Both the position numbers and the translations under genes were made by a program. Positions 1 to 7,813 of a DNA stretch of 64,000 nucleotides are shown here, one piece after another. This stretch comes from an uncultured Lachnospiraceae bacterium. GTDB taxonomy: Bacteria > Bacillota > Clostridia > Lachnospirales > Lachnospiraceae. The stretch's first letter is position 1; the number at the start of each line of letters is the position of its first letter. The DNA lies in the NCBI GenBank assembly GCA_900544685.1, contig UQWA01000015.1, positions 1-64,000 of the forward strand. The letters run 5' to 3'. The notes under the pieces were generated by a model, which made no database searches, was not told the origin of the DNA, and saw only the letters and a program-made list of their open reading frames with translations.

Positions 1-4
1 CTAT

Positions 5-54
5 CCCCTCAAGATTGAGGGGCAGGGGAGTTGAAGTGTCGAAGACACTTTTTT
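5..54 (+). terminator. Two stacked hairpins ending upstream transcription
   Basis: Bases 5-12 (CCCCTCAA) and 15-22 (TTGAGGGG) form a perfect inverted repeat. Just after it, AAGTGTC (34-40) and GACACTT (44-50) pair across a GAA loop and are followed by more T residues to 54. The second hairpin has the form of an intrinsic terminator on the + strand. It would end a transcript entering from outside the window and insulate the operon that starts at 210. Confidence 0.6.
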
Positions 55-130
55 ATGATAATTATTTAACAACAAAACGATGCATAAATTGTGAATATTG
101 CATAAAAACAATATTTACTTTTTAAATATA

Positions 131-159
131 TTGCAATAAAATGACAAATATGATATATT
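131..159 (+). promoter_or_regulatory. Promoter of the ROK/sugar ABC operon
   Basis: TTGCAA (131-136) and TATATT (154-159) are 17 bp apart, and TG at 151-152 gives an extended -10. The region is very AT-rich. The first gene starts at 210 behind GGGGAAGG (193-200). No other clear promoter was found before the binding-protein gene, so this probably drives the seven-gene cluster to 7739. Confidence 0.6.
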
Positions 160-209
160 GTAGAAAATTAATCCATTGGACAAACTAAATATGGGGAAGG
201 GATATAGGA

Positions 210-1403
210 ATGAATCAACAAGAAATGAAAGAGGAAAATAAAAAGAAACTATTTTCCGAGATACTTTCCAATCCTGGAATTTCACGTATTAGGCTGGCAA
301 AGAAATGCAGCTACAGCAAAACAACGGTTTCGATTTTAGTAGATGAATTGATTAAAGAAGGATATGTGGAAGATGGAGGAACAGCTGCCAATGCCGGACA
401 TACACAGGGACGAAGACCAACGTCACTGTTCCCAAATACCAGAAAATACACCGTGTTGATTGTAAATTGGGATAAGAAGTATGTTCAGTTGGCGAGAGCA
501 GATCTGGCAACAGATGTTAGCTGCATAAAAGAAATTTCGATTGCAGAAACAGAGGATCCACAAATTGAATTATTTTCCTGCCTGGAACAATATATTCGTC
601 AAGAATGTGACGGAATGTACGTTCTGGCAGTGTGCTGGATTTTACCAGCGATGATTGACAGGGAGCATGATTGTCTGATATCAGCTGTTTTAGAAGAAAA
701 AATGACGATACATTTTTTTGAACATGCAGAGCATCGCTTCCCATATATAAGACATTTTTACTTTAATGATACAGCATGTCTGGCATACGCTGAGAAAGTG
801 CATGGACAGACTTCAAACGAAGATTTTGTATACATAAATATGAATGATGGTATCGGAGCTACATTTGTATTAAATGGAAATCTTCTGGGAGGTCCGGTTG
901 GACTGACTACTCAGTTTGGATCATTTTCCCTGTCATCTGTTCGAGAAAGAGATAAGAAAAGATGTCTGGAAAATGAAATTGGTGAAAAAGGAATTCGTCA
1001 GAGATTTATAAAAATCAGACAAGAGTACTGGGAAAATACCGATGATATTCCAGAGAAACTTTATTTTAAAGATATAGGAAGCCTTGCAGCAAAAGGTGAT
1101 ATGTCGGCAAAGAAGATGCTGGATGAGATATCCAGGGATATGAGTTATGCACTAGGCAATTTAATAACCATACTTCATGTGAAACGTATAGTGATTGGGG
1201 GATCTGGCCGTGCACTTGGAAGAGTTTTTTTAGATTGTGTTAAGCGTGACATCCAGGATATTGGATTTTGGCAGTTCATCGAAGATACGGAAATTAAATT
1301 TTCAGATTTAGATTATTATGCAGTTTTGGATGGCGCCGTACATTACTTTTTAGATCAGTGTTTTGAATTCATTACACTGGAAGAACAGGAGGAAACAGGA
1401 TGA
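210..1403 (+). CDS. ROK-family transcriptional regulator
   Basis: A 397-residue cytoplasmic regulator. The N-terminal ~60 residues form a MarR-like winged helix (SRIRLAKKCSYSKTTVS as the recognition region). The rest has the ROK sugar-kinase fold, with YINMNDGIGATFVLNG as its phosphate-binding region. Two ROK hallmarks are absent: the zinc motif CxCGxxGCxE and the GExGH catalytic stretch, which reads FGSFSL here. The kinase domain is therefore probably a degenerate effector sensor and not an enzyme. Its stop overlaps the next start (ATGA at 1400), so it is translationally coupled to the catabolic genes. It most likely represses this operon in response to the imported sugar or a derivative; the effector is unknown. 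Confidence 0.88.
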   Translation: MNQQEMKEENKKKLFSEILSNPGISRIRLAKKCSYSKTTVSILVDELIKEGYVEDGGTAANAGHTQGRRPTSLFPNTRKYTVLIVNWDKKYVQLARADLATDVSCIKEISIAETEDPQIELFSCLEQYIRQECDGMYVLAVCWILPAMIDREHDCLISAVLEEKMTIHFFEHAEHRFPYIRHFYFNDTACLAYAEKVHGQTSNEDFVYINMNDGIGATFVLNGNLLGGPVGLTTQFGSFSLSSVRERDKKRCLENEIGEKGIRQRFIKIRQEYWENTDDIPEKLYFKDIGSLAAKGDMSAKKMLDEISRDMSYALGNLITILHVKRIVIGGSGRALGRVFLDCVKRDIQDIGFWQFIEDTEIKFSDLDYYAVLDGAVHYFLDQCFEFITLEEQEETG

Positions 1404-2221
1404 GTATTGAGAAGAGAATCATTGCGGTAAATTCAAATTGTTATCATGGCTATTCCATCGAAGATGCATTGGAAGGTATTCATGCAGCAGGATTTCACTA
1501 TGTGGAACTGACAGCTACAAAAGGATGGACGGAACATGTATTTCCAACACAGTCATTTGCCTATTTACTGGGCTTAAAGAAAAAGATGGGAGAACTGGAT
1601 ATAAAACCATTTTCTATGAGTGGACATTGCAATCTGATGGATGAGGAAAGGCTTCCAGACTTCATTCAGAATATCGAGCTGGCACATTTCTTTGGATGCG
1701 ATTATATTGTGAGTTCTGTTGGAGAAGCACATTTAAAAGATCGTCAGACAACGGGCAATCAGATACTGTGTGAACATTTGAGATCATTACTGCCATATCT
1801 GGAAAAGTATCAGATGACACTGGTACTGGAAATTCATGGAGATCACTGTACCGGAAAAATTCTGAAAGAGATTACAGATACAGTCGCTTCTAAATGGGTA
1901 AAAATTAATTATGATACAGCGAATGCTATTTTTTATGGAGGCGTAATTCCAGAAAAAGATATGGATAACTGTGGAGAAGATCTGGCATATATTCATCTGA
2001 AGGATAAAGCTGGCGAGCAGAAAGAATGGAATTTCCCAGCACTGGGAGAAGGAAATGTGAATTTCCCGGTAATTTTTAAGAAACTGGAAGAAAAACAAAA
2101 TCTGTGTCCATTCAGTATTGAGATAGAATTCACTCCGGAAGGTGCAGGAAGTCTGGAAAATGTAAATAAAGCGGTAAAGACATCAGCTGAATATTTGATC
2201 CGTCATGGTTTCGTTTTATAA
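1400..2221 (+). CDS. Sugar phosphate isomerase/epimerase (TIM barrel)
   Basis: A 273-residue protein of the xylose-isomerase-like TIM-barrel superfamily (AP_endonuc_2). These enzymes use a divalent metal to isomerise or epimerise sugars or keto-sugars. Candidate metal ligands lie at the usual strand ends: E in LVLEIHGD, D in INYDTAN, H in AYIHLKDK and E in SIEIEF. It overlaps the ROK gene by 4 bp and precedes the binding protein. A second, different member of the superfamily closes the operon (6888-7739), so two successive isomerisation or epimerisation steps are likely. The substrate cannot be read from the sequence. Candidates include inositol-type or 3-keto-sugar intermediates, given the neighbouring Gfo/Idh/MocA dehydrogenase. 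Confidence 0.8.
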   Translation: MSIEKRIIAVNSNCYHGYSIEDALEGIHAAGFHYVELTATKGWTEHVFPTQSFAYLLGLKKKMGELDIKPFSMSGHCNLMDEERLPDFIQNIELAHFFGCDYIVSSVGEAHLKDRQTTGNQILCEHLRSLLPYLEKYQMTLVLEIHGDHCTGKILKEITDTVASKWVKINYDTANAIFYGGVIPEKDMDNCGEDLAYIHLKDKAGEQKEWNFPALGEGNVNFPVIFKKLEEKQNLCPFSIEIEFTPEGAGSLENVNKAVKTSAEYLIRHGFVL

Positions 2222-2281
2222 ATTATTTTAGAATCAAACACAAAAAGTGTGTTGAGATAAGAAAAAGGAGGAATAAGAAAA

Positions 2282-3259
2282 ATGAACAAGAAAGTACTTA
2301 CACTTACTATGGCAGTAGCAATGGCAGCGTCCGTAGGAGCAGTAGCAATGGCAGAAGACAGCAAGACGTTTGGATATATCGCATATGATATGACAGATAT
2401 CTGGAATGAATATTCTGCAAATGCATTTGAGTATGCAGCAGAACAGGCTGGTGTAGATGCCGTTGTGCTGGATTCCAAGAACAGTCTGGAGGAATCAGTA
2501 ACAGCTATGGAGTCTCTGATTCAGCAGGAGGTTGATGGTATTTCTGTATTCCCTATCTCTACGGAACAGGGTGCACAGCTGGTAAAAATGGCAAATGAAG
2601 CTGGTATTCCGGTAACAATTGAAAACTTTGCCATGGATATTGATGATCCTGGTGATTATATTGCATCTGTTGCATGCCAGTATGATGAAATCGGTTACAA
2701 TGCAATTAAATATATTGCAGAAAATAAACCGGGAGCAAAAATTTTCTTCTGTGCAGGACAGGAAGGTGCTGGTGTATATGAAAAATATCAAGAAGGTGTT
2801 GACCGTGCACTGGAAGAATTAGGTGATCAGGTAGAAGTTGTTGCAACACTTCATGGTGACTGGCTGACAGATAAGGCATATGACTGTACAACAGACCTGA
2901 TTTCTTCAGGAGAAGAATTTGATTATATTTTTGCAAACAATGATATGATGGCACAGGGATGCTATCAGGCACTGGAAGACAATGATATGACAGATATTCC
3001 AATCGTATCTACAGGTGGATCACCAGACGGATATAAATTACTGGAAAGCGGTGTAGAAGCTGCTAATATGACAGCGCCTGTATCCATTCAGGGTATCCAG
3101 ACATTCAAGAACTTATATGACTTCGTAGTAGATGGAAAAGAACCGGAAGAAAAGTTCAAAGCTCTGCCAGTTATTCCGGTATCTGCTGATGATACATCTT
3201 CTTATATTGCATGGGATGATTATGAAGCAGCTTACAACTATGTATACGAAAAAAACTAA
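2282..3259 (+). CDS. Sugar ABC transporter substrate-binding protein (RbsB-like)
   Basis: A 325-residue periplasmic-binding-protein type 1 (LacI/RbsB fold) receptor that captures the sugar for the importer encoded next. The signal peptide is residues 1-24 with an AxA site (AMA before ED). There is no lipobox cysteine, so it looks like a signal-peptidase-I substrate and not a lipoprotein, which is unusual for a Gram-positive binding protein. The ribosome site (AAAGGAGGAATAAG) is strong. A hairpin follows the stop and may raise its expression above the membrane components. The ligand is unknown. RbsB-like receptors bind monosaccharides such as ribose, allose, psicose, galactose or inositol. Confidence 0.9.
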   Translation: MNKKVLTLTMAVAMAASVGAVAMAEDSKTFGYIAYDMTDIWNEYSANAFEYAAEQAGVDAVVLDSKNSLEESVTAMESLIQQEVDGISVFPISTEQGAQLVKMANEAGIPVTIENFAMDIDDPGDYIASVACQYDEIGYNAIKYIAENKPGAKIFFCAGQEGAGVYEKYQEGVDRALEELGDQVEVVATLHGDWLTDKAYDCTTDLISSGEEFDYIFANNDMMAQGCYQALEDNDMTDIPIVSTGGSPDGYKLLESGVEAANMTAPVSIQGIQTFKNLYDFVVDGKEPEEKFKALPVIPVSADDTSSYIAWDDYEAAYNYVYEKN

Positions 3260-3279
3260 TTAACAGAAATGATATCAGG

Positions 3280-3305
3280 TAAGGAGTCGCTTAAGCGGCT
3301 CCTTA
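3280..3305 (+). terminator. Intercistronic hairpin after the binding protein
   Basis: TAAGGAGTCGC (3280-3290) pairs with GCGGCTCCTTA (3295-3305) across TTAA with one mismatch. No T-run follows, so it is more likely an mRNA 3'-end stabiliser or weak attenuator than a full terminator. That would favour high levels of the binding protein relative to the ATPase and permease. Confidence 0.55.
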
Positions 3306-3369
3306 CAATAAGAACACCTATGGCATTTTTAGCTTTAAGTGGAATTGTGAAATAATGGAGGTGCATCCT

Positions 3370-4893
3370 TTGAAAATAGATTACGAACATACCAGACCAA
3401 TCCTGGAAATGAAAAATATTCAGAAGGAATTTTCGGGAGTCTATGCACTGTCAGGAATTTCTTTTGATCTTTATGAAGGAGAAATTCATTGTCTGGTTGG
3501 TGAGAATGGGGCTGGAAAATCTACCCTGATGAAAGTGCTCAGTGGAGCATACACACCGACAAGTGGTAGTATCTGTCTGAATGGAAAAGAATACAAAACG
3601 TTAACTCCGACACTTTCAAGGGAACTGGGGATCAATATTGTTTATCAGGAAAATGATCTGGTACCTACCATGAATGTGTATGAGAACATTTATATAGGAA
3701 ATGAAGAAGGAAAAGGATTCGGATTTGTTGATTTTAAAAAGATGAGATCAAAAACTGTGAGCCAGATGGAGAGTCTTGGAATTGACATTAATCCGGATAC
3801 AAAGATTGAAAATTTGTCTGTATCGGATCAACAGTTTGTTAAGATTTTAAAAGCACTTTCTGACGAACCGAAGATCTTGATTATGGATGAGCCGACATCT
3901 ATGTTTAATGTGGAAGATGCGGCAAAAGTATTGACTTTGGCAGAGAAAATAGCCGATAAAGGAATCGGAATCATATATATATCTCACTATTTGAAGGAAG
4001 TTGTGCAGATTGCAGACCGAATCACGATTATTCGTGATGGTCAGGTAATCAATACATATAGTAATGAAAACAGGGATCTTTCTATTGCAACCATCACAAA
4101 AGATATGGTAGGGCGTCCGGTGGACACATTTTATGAAAAGGAAAAATGTGAAATCGGTGATGTGGTGCTGGAGATTAAAGATTTACAGCTGACCAAAAAC
4201 AGTCCGAAAGTCAGTTTTCAGGTGCATAAAGGAGAAATTCTGGGCTTTGCCGGAATGGTGGGGGCAGGACGTACGGAAATTGTACGGGCCATTACCGGAG
4301 CAGATCCAAAATATGGAGGAAAAATCCTTATTAACGGAAAAGAAGTACAGATCCACAACCCATCAGACAGCATTGAATGTGGCTTTGCCCATATTACCGA
4401 AGACCGTCAGCAGCTAGGTCTGATGTTGGGTAGCAGTGTTCTGGAAAATACAACGATTATTGGTTTACGAAATAAAATCAAAGGGTGGTTTATTAATATT
4501 AAAAAGCATCCGCCTCTTGTGGAAGGAATTATAAAAGACCTTCATGTAAAAACTCCGTCGATCTGGACAGAGGTTGTCTATTTGTCTGGTGGAAATCAGC
4601 AGAAAGTTGTTCTTGGAAAATGGCTATATGCAGAGCAGGATATTTACATTTTTGATGAACCTACACGTGGAATTGATGTAAACGCAAAAGCAGAGTTTTA
4701 TAAACAGATGTCCAAATTGACAGCACAGGGAAAGTGTATCATTATGATTAGTTCAGATATGCCAGAACTGATTTCCATGAGTGACAGAGTGCTGGTAATA
4801 CGTGACGGTGCAATTGATGGTGAATTGACAGGAAAAGACATCAATGAACAGGAAATAATTAAAAGAGCGTTAGGAGTAAAAAAACATGAGTAA
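3370..4893 (+). CDS. Sugar ABC transporter ATP-binding protein (RbsA-like, two ATPase domains)
   Basis: A cytoplasmic ATPase of about 507 residues with two fused nucleotide-binding domains, as in RbsA/MglA. Domain 1 has Walker A GENGAGKST, a degenerate signature LSVSDQQ and Walker B ILIMDEPTS. Domain 2 has the usual weak Walker A of this family (GMVGAGRTE), a full signature LSGGNQQK and Walker B IYIFDEPTRGID. I place the start at TTG 3370: the in-frame ATG at 3355 overlaps GGAGGTG (3357-3363), which sits at ideal spacing for the TTG. The gene ends 8 bp inside the permease gene. It powers uptake of the sugar bound by the protein at 2282-3259. Confidence 0.92.
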   Translation: MKIDYEHTRPILEMKNIQKEFSGVYALSGISFDLYEGEIHCLVGENGAGKSTLMKVLSGAYTPTSGSICLNGKEYKTLTPTLSRELGINIVYQENDLVPTMNVYENIYIGNEEGKGFGFVDFKKMRSKTVSQMESLGIDINPDTKIENLSVSDQQFVKILKALSDEPKILIMDEPTSMFNVEDAAKVLTLAEKIADKGIGIIYISHYLKEVVQIADRITIIRDGQVINTYSNENRDLSIATITKDMVGRPVDTFYEKEKCEIGDVVLEIKDLQLTKNSPKVSFQVHKGEILGFAGMVGAGRTEIVRAITGADPKYGGKILINGKEVQIHNPSDSIECGFAHITEDRQQLGLMLGSSVLENTTIIGLRNKIKGWFINIKKHPPLVEGIIKDLHVKTPSIWTEVVYLSGGNQQKVVLGKWLYAEQDIYIFDEPTRGIDVNAKAEFYKQMSKLTAQGKCIIMISSDMPELISMSDRVLVIRDGAIDGELTGKDINEQEIIKRALGVKKHE

Positions 4894-5845
4894 ACAAAGT
4901 GGTGCAGAAAAAAAGAGTATTTTTAAAGACCAGAGAGTATTACTGGGAATTGTCATTATTGCAATTATTGCAGTAGTATCTTTTATTAATCCGAAATTTA
5001 TTGCAGTAAAGAATATGATTACCATTCTGCAGCAGATTTCTGTAACAGGTATTCTGACTATGGCGATGAGTATTCTGCTAATCGGCGGAGGAGTAGACTT
5101 ATCGATTGGTAACCTGATGGTTCTGGCAGGTGTATCTATGGCAGAACTGATTTCTCTTGGATATAGTGTGCCGGTTGCAGTACTTGCTGGTATTGCGGTT
5201 GGTATTGTCGGGGGCTTGTTAAACGGTGTGATCATCGCAAGGAGCAAATGTATTCCGCTGATTATTACACTGGGAACCAGTCAGGTATTTTATGGTCTGG
5301 CTCTGACAATATCAGGTGGAAGAATTATGAGCTTTGACGGAGCATTCAATTTTATCGGAAAAACAAAAATTGGCGGGATCTTTCCAGTAATGTTATTTGT
5401 TCTGGCCATTGTAATTGCTGTTTCTTATATTATTATGAACTACACAAAGTTTGGAAGAAGACTTACTTGTATTGGTGGAAACGAAAAGACAGCGTTCCTT
5501 TCTGGTATTAATGTGGTCAGATACAAAACGATTATGTATGGAATAGCAGGACTTTACTGCGCCATTGCAGCAATTGTATTCTCTTCCAGAATTGACTCTA
5601 TTACAGCAAATGCAGGCTCAGGATATGAAACCAATGCCCTTACAGCTGCTATTATTGGTGGTGTAACCTTTGATGGAGGGAAAGGAACGATTACAGGAGC
5701 ATTCCTTGGATGTATTCTGATGGGTGTAATCAGTAACGCTATGAATATTCTTAAGGTAGAGACTTATGTACAGACTATAATTACTGGTATTATTATTGTT
5801 TGTGCGGTTGTACTTAGTAACTATAACAATATCAAGCGTTCATAA
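4886..5845 (+). CDS. Sugar ABC transporter permease (RbsC-like)
   Basis: A 319-residue integral membrane protein of the RbsC/MglC family (BPD_transp_2), with many hydrophobic segments from about residue 17 to the C terminus. The run AMSILLIGGGVDLSIGNLM is the conserved family signature. It overlaps the ATPase gene by 8 bp, which implies coupled translation. A single permease gene with a double-domain ATPase indicates the standard homodimeric-permease, ribose-type architecture. No alternative function is likely. Confidence 0.92.
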   Translation: MSKQSGAEKKSIFKDQRVLLGIVIIAIIAVVSFINPKFIAVKNMITILQQISVTGILTMAMSILLIGGGVDLSIGNLMVLAGVSMAELISLGYSVPVAVLAGIAVGIVGGLLNGVIIARSKCIPLIITLGTSQVFYGLALTISGGRIMSFDGAFNFIGKTKIGGIFPVMLFVLAIVIAVSYIIMNYTKFGRRLTCIGGNEKTAFLSGINVVRYKTIMYGIAGLYCAIAAIVFSSRIDSITANAGSGYETNALTAAIIGGVTFDGGKGTITGAFLGCILMGVISNAMNILKVETYVQTIITGIIIVCAVVLSNYNNIKRS

Positions 5846-5864
5846 AGTAAAAGGGGAAATGAAT

Positions 5865-6872
5865 ATGGTAAAGATAGCGATTGTAGGTGCAGGATTTATG
5901 GGGGACACCCATGCGGCTGCATACAAGAATATGGAAAATGCAGTACTGGTGGCAGTCTGTGATCAGAATGCAGAAAAAGGAAAAGAACTGGCAGAAAAAT
6001 TTCACTGTACACATTATGCAGATTTTAATGAGATGATAGCTGTCTGTGAACTGGATATGATTGACATTTGCCTGCCTACTTTTTTACATGAACAGTTTGT
6101 CATTCAGGCAGCAAATGCAGGAAAACATATTATTTGCGAAAAACCAGTCACATTAAATGTGGAATCTCTGGATCGTATGTTAGAAGCAGTAGACAGAAAT
6201 CATGTGACAATGTATGTAGGACAGGTGGTTCGATTTTGGCCAGAATATGTAGAAGCAAAGAAACTGCTGGAGAATGGAACACTGGGCGAATTGAAGTCTT
6301 ATTATGCAGCACGGCTTAGTGAACATCCGGCATGGAGTGAATGGTACCGTAAAGTGGAAAACAGTGGCGGCGGCCTTCTGGATCTTCATTTACATGATAT
6401 AGATTATGCATGTTATCTGTTTGGCAGACCGGAGAAGGTGTATGCTATTGGTCAAAAGAATAAGTACGGCAGCTGGAATCATGTATCCAGTATGCTTACA
6501 TTTGCCAATGGATTCAGTGTAACGATAGAAGGAATACTGGAAATGCCTGCAGGTTATCCATTTACTATGCAGCTTCGTATGGCAGGCAGTGAAAAGGCTT
6601 TTGAATATATTATGAAAGCAGGTAAAAATCTGGAAGATGTGGCTTCTGCAGGAAGAGCGGCATATCTGTATGGAGATGGAAAAAGCAAAAAGCTTCCAAT
6701 TCAGGAGGAAGATGCTTATACCATAGAGCTGCAGCATTTTGTAAATTGTATTGACCAGAACAGAGCATCAGAAGTGCTGAATATGCAGCAGGTAAGAGAA
6801 GTGCTTTGTACAATAAGAGCGCTGAACCAGTCTTTGGAAGAAAAAAGAGAAGTCATTGTTTCTTATGAATGA
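5865..6872 (+). CDS. Gfo/Idh/MocA family NAD(P)-dependent oxidoreductase
   Basis: A 335-residue cytoplasmic dehydrogenase. The N-terminal Rossmann domain opens with the dinucleotide motif IVGAGFMGDTHA. The family motif CEKPVTLN supplies the conserved EKP lysine, and LDLHLHDIDYACYLF carries the histidine typical of the C-terminal domain. These enzymes oxidise or reduce hydroxyl/keto groups on sugars or inositols. I chose ATG 5865 over ATG 5859 because AAGGGG (5851-5856) is well spaced only for 5865. It sits between the permease and a TIM-barrel epimerase, which suggests an oxidation-isomerisation sequence on the imported sugar. There is no sugar kinase in the operon, so processing may run through free keto-sugars. 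Confidence 0.88.
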   Translation: MVKIAIVGAGFMGDTHAAAYKNMENAVLVAVCDQNAEKGKELAEKFHCTHYADFNEMIAVCELDMIDICLPTFLHEQFVIQAANAGKHIICEKPVTLNVESLDRMLEAVDRNHVTMYVGQVVRFWPEYVEAKKLLENGTLGELKSYYAARLSEHPAWSEWYRKVENSGGGLLDLHLHDIDYACYLFGRPEKVYAIGQKNKYGSWNHVSSMLTFANGFSVTIEGILEMPAGYPFTMQLRMAGSEKAFEYIMKAGKNLEDVASAGRAAYLYGDGKSKKLPIQEEDAYTIELQHFVNCIDQNRASEVLNMQQVREVLCTIRALNQSLEEKREVIVSYE

Positions 6873-6887
6873 GAAGGGACATATAAA

Positions 6888-7739
6888 ATGAAAAAAGGAT
6901 ATAGTATGTTTTCTTTTACAGAAGACGCAGATGTTGCCCAGAAGTTTCATTTGATAAAGGCGGCCGGTTATGATGGAGCAGAACCTGTGATGAGTGAAAA
7001 GGGATATTTAAACCAGGGCTCTTCCGAAAAAGAGATCCTCACTATAAAACAGATGGCAGATGCAGAAGATCTGGAGATTCCAAGTGTTGGGGTCTGGTCG
7101 CTGTGGGAAAATAATCTGGTATCTGACAGTGATGCGATACGTCAGAAAGCGGAAGATATTATAAAGAAACAGATTGAGATTGCAGCACTTTTAGAGGCAG
7201 ACACGATTCTGGTTGTACCAGGATATGTGGGATGTGATTTCGCATCGAAGCCAGAACGAATTCGTTATGATGTGGCATATGACAGGTGTGTAGAAGCATT
7301 CAGACGTCTGGCACCGGAGGCCGAGAAAGCCAAAGTGCAGATTGGTATTGAAAATGTGTGGAACCGTTTTTTGCTGTCACCTTTAGAGATGAAGAATTTA
7401 TTGGATACCGTGGACTCGGATTATGTCGGTGCCTATTTTGATGTTGGAAATGTCATTTATACAGGATACCCAGAGGACTGGATCCGGATTCTTGGTAAGA
7501 AGTATATAAAGAAAATTCATTTATCTGATTATCGAAGGGATCAGTCAGGTCTGGGAGCATTTGTCGATCTTTTTGCCGGTGATGTGGATTTTAAGGAAGT
7601 AAGCGATGCATTGAAAGAAATTGGGTATCAGGATTACCTGACGCTCGAGATGCTTCCAAACTATAAAAAATATCCGGACATGTCAGTGTGGTCTGGAAAA
7701 CATGCAGTGGATCTGATAGCACAGATGTGTGAAAGGTGA
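6888..7739 (+). CDS. Sugar phosphate isomerase/epimerase (TIM barrel)
   Basis: A 283-residue xylose-isomerase-like TIM-barrel protein, related at family level to hydroxypyruvate isomerase, IolE/IolI and L-xylulose-5-phosphate 3-epimerase. Probable metal ligands are E in GIENVWN, D in YFDVGN, H in KIHLSDY and E in LTLEML. It lies 15 bp after the dehydrogenase and is the last gene of the operon, followed by a strong terminator. It is not a duplicate of the protein at 1400-2221; the two share only the fold and metal-site pattern. The exact reaction is unknown. Confidence 0.82.
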   Translation: MKKGYSMFSFTEDADVAQKFHLIKAAGYDGAEPVMSEKGYLNQGSSEKEILTIKQMADAEDLEIPSVGVWSLWENNLVSDSDAIRQKAEDIIKKQIEIAALLEADTILVVPGYVGCDFASKPERIRYDVAYDRCVEAFRRLAPEAEKAKVQIGIENVWNRFLLSPLEMKNLLDTVDSDYVGAYFDVGNVIYTGYPEDWIRILGKKYIKKIHLSDYRRDQSGLGAFVDLFAGDVDFKEVSDALKEIGYQDYLTLEMLPNYKKYPDMSVWSGKHAVDLIAQMCER

Positions 7740-7775
7740 CCCTGTAACTGAATTAGCTCTTCATTTTTTTGCTTT

Positions 7776-7813
7776 GGCCTGATACTGTTTTCTATGGTAT
7801 CAGGCCGCTTTTT
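7776..7813 (+). terminator. Terminator closing the sugar operon
   Basis: GGCCTGATAC (7776-7785) and GTATCAGGCC (7797-7806) make a perfect 10-bp stem with an 11-nt loop, followed by GC and five T residues. The T-run overlaps the stop codon of the converging gene (7812-7814), so it separates the two convergent units. Confidence 0.85.
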
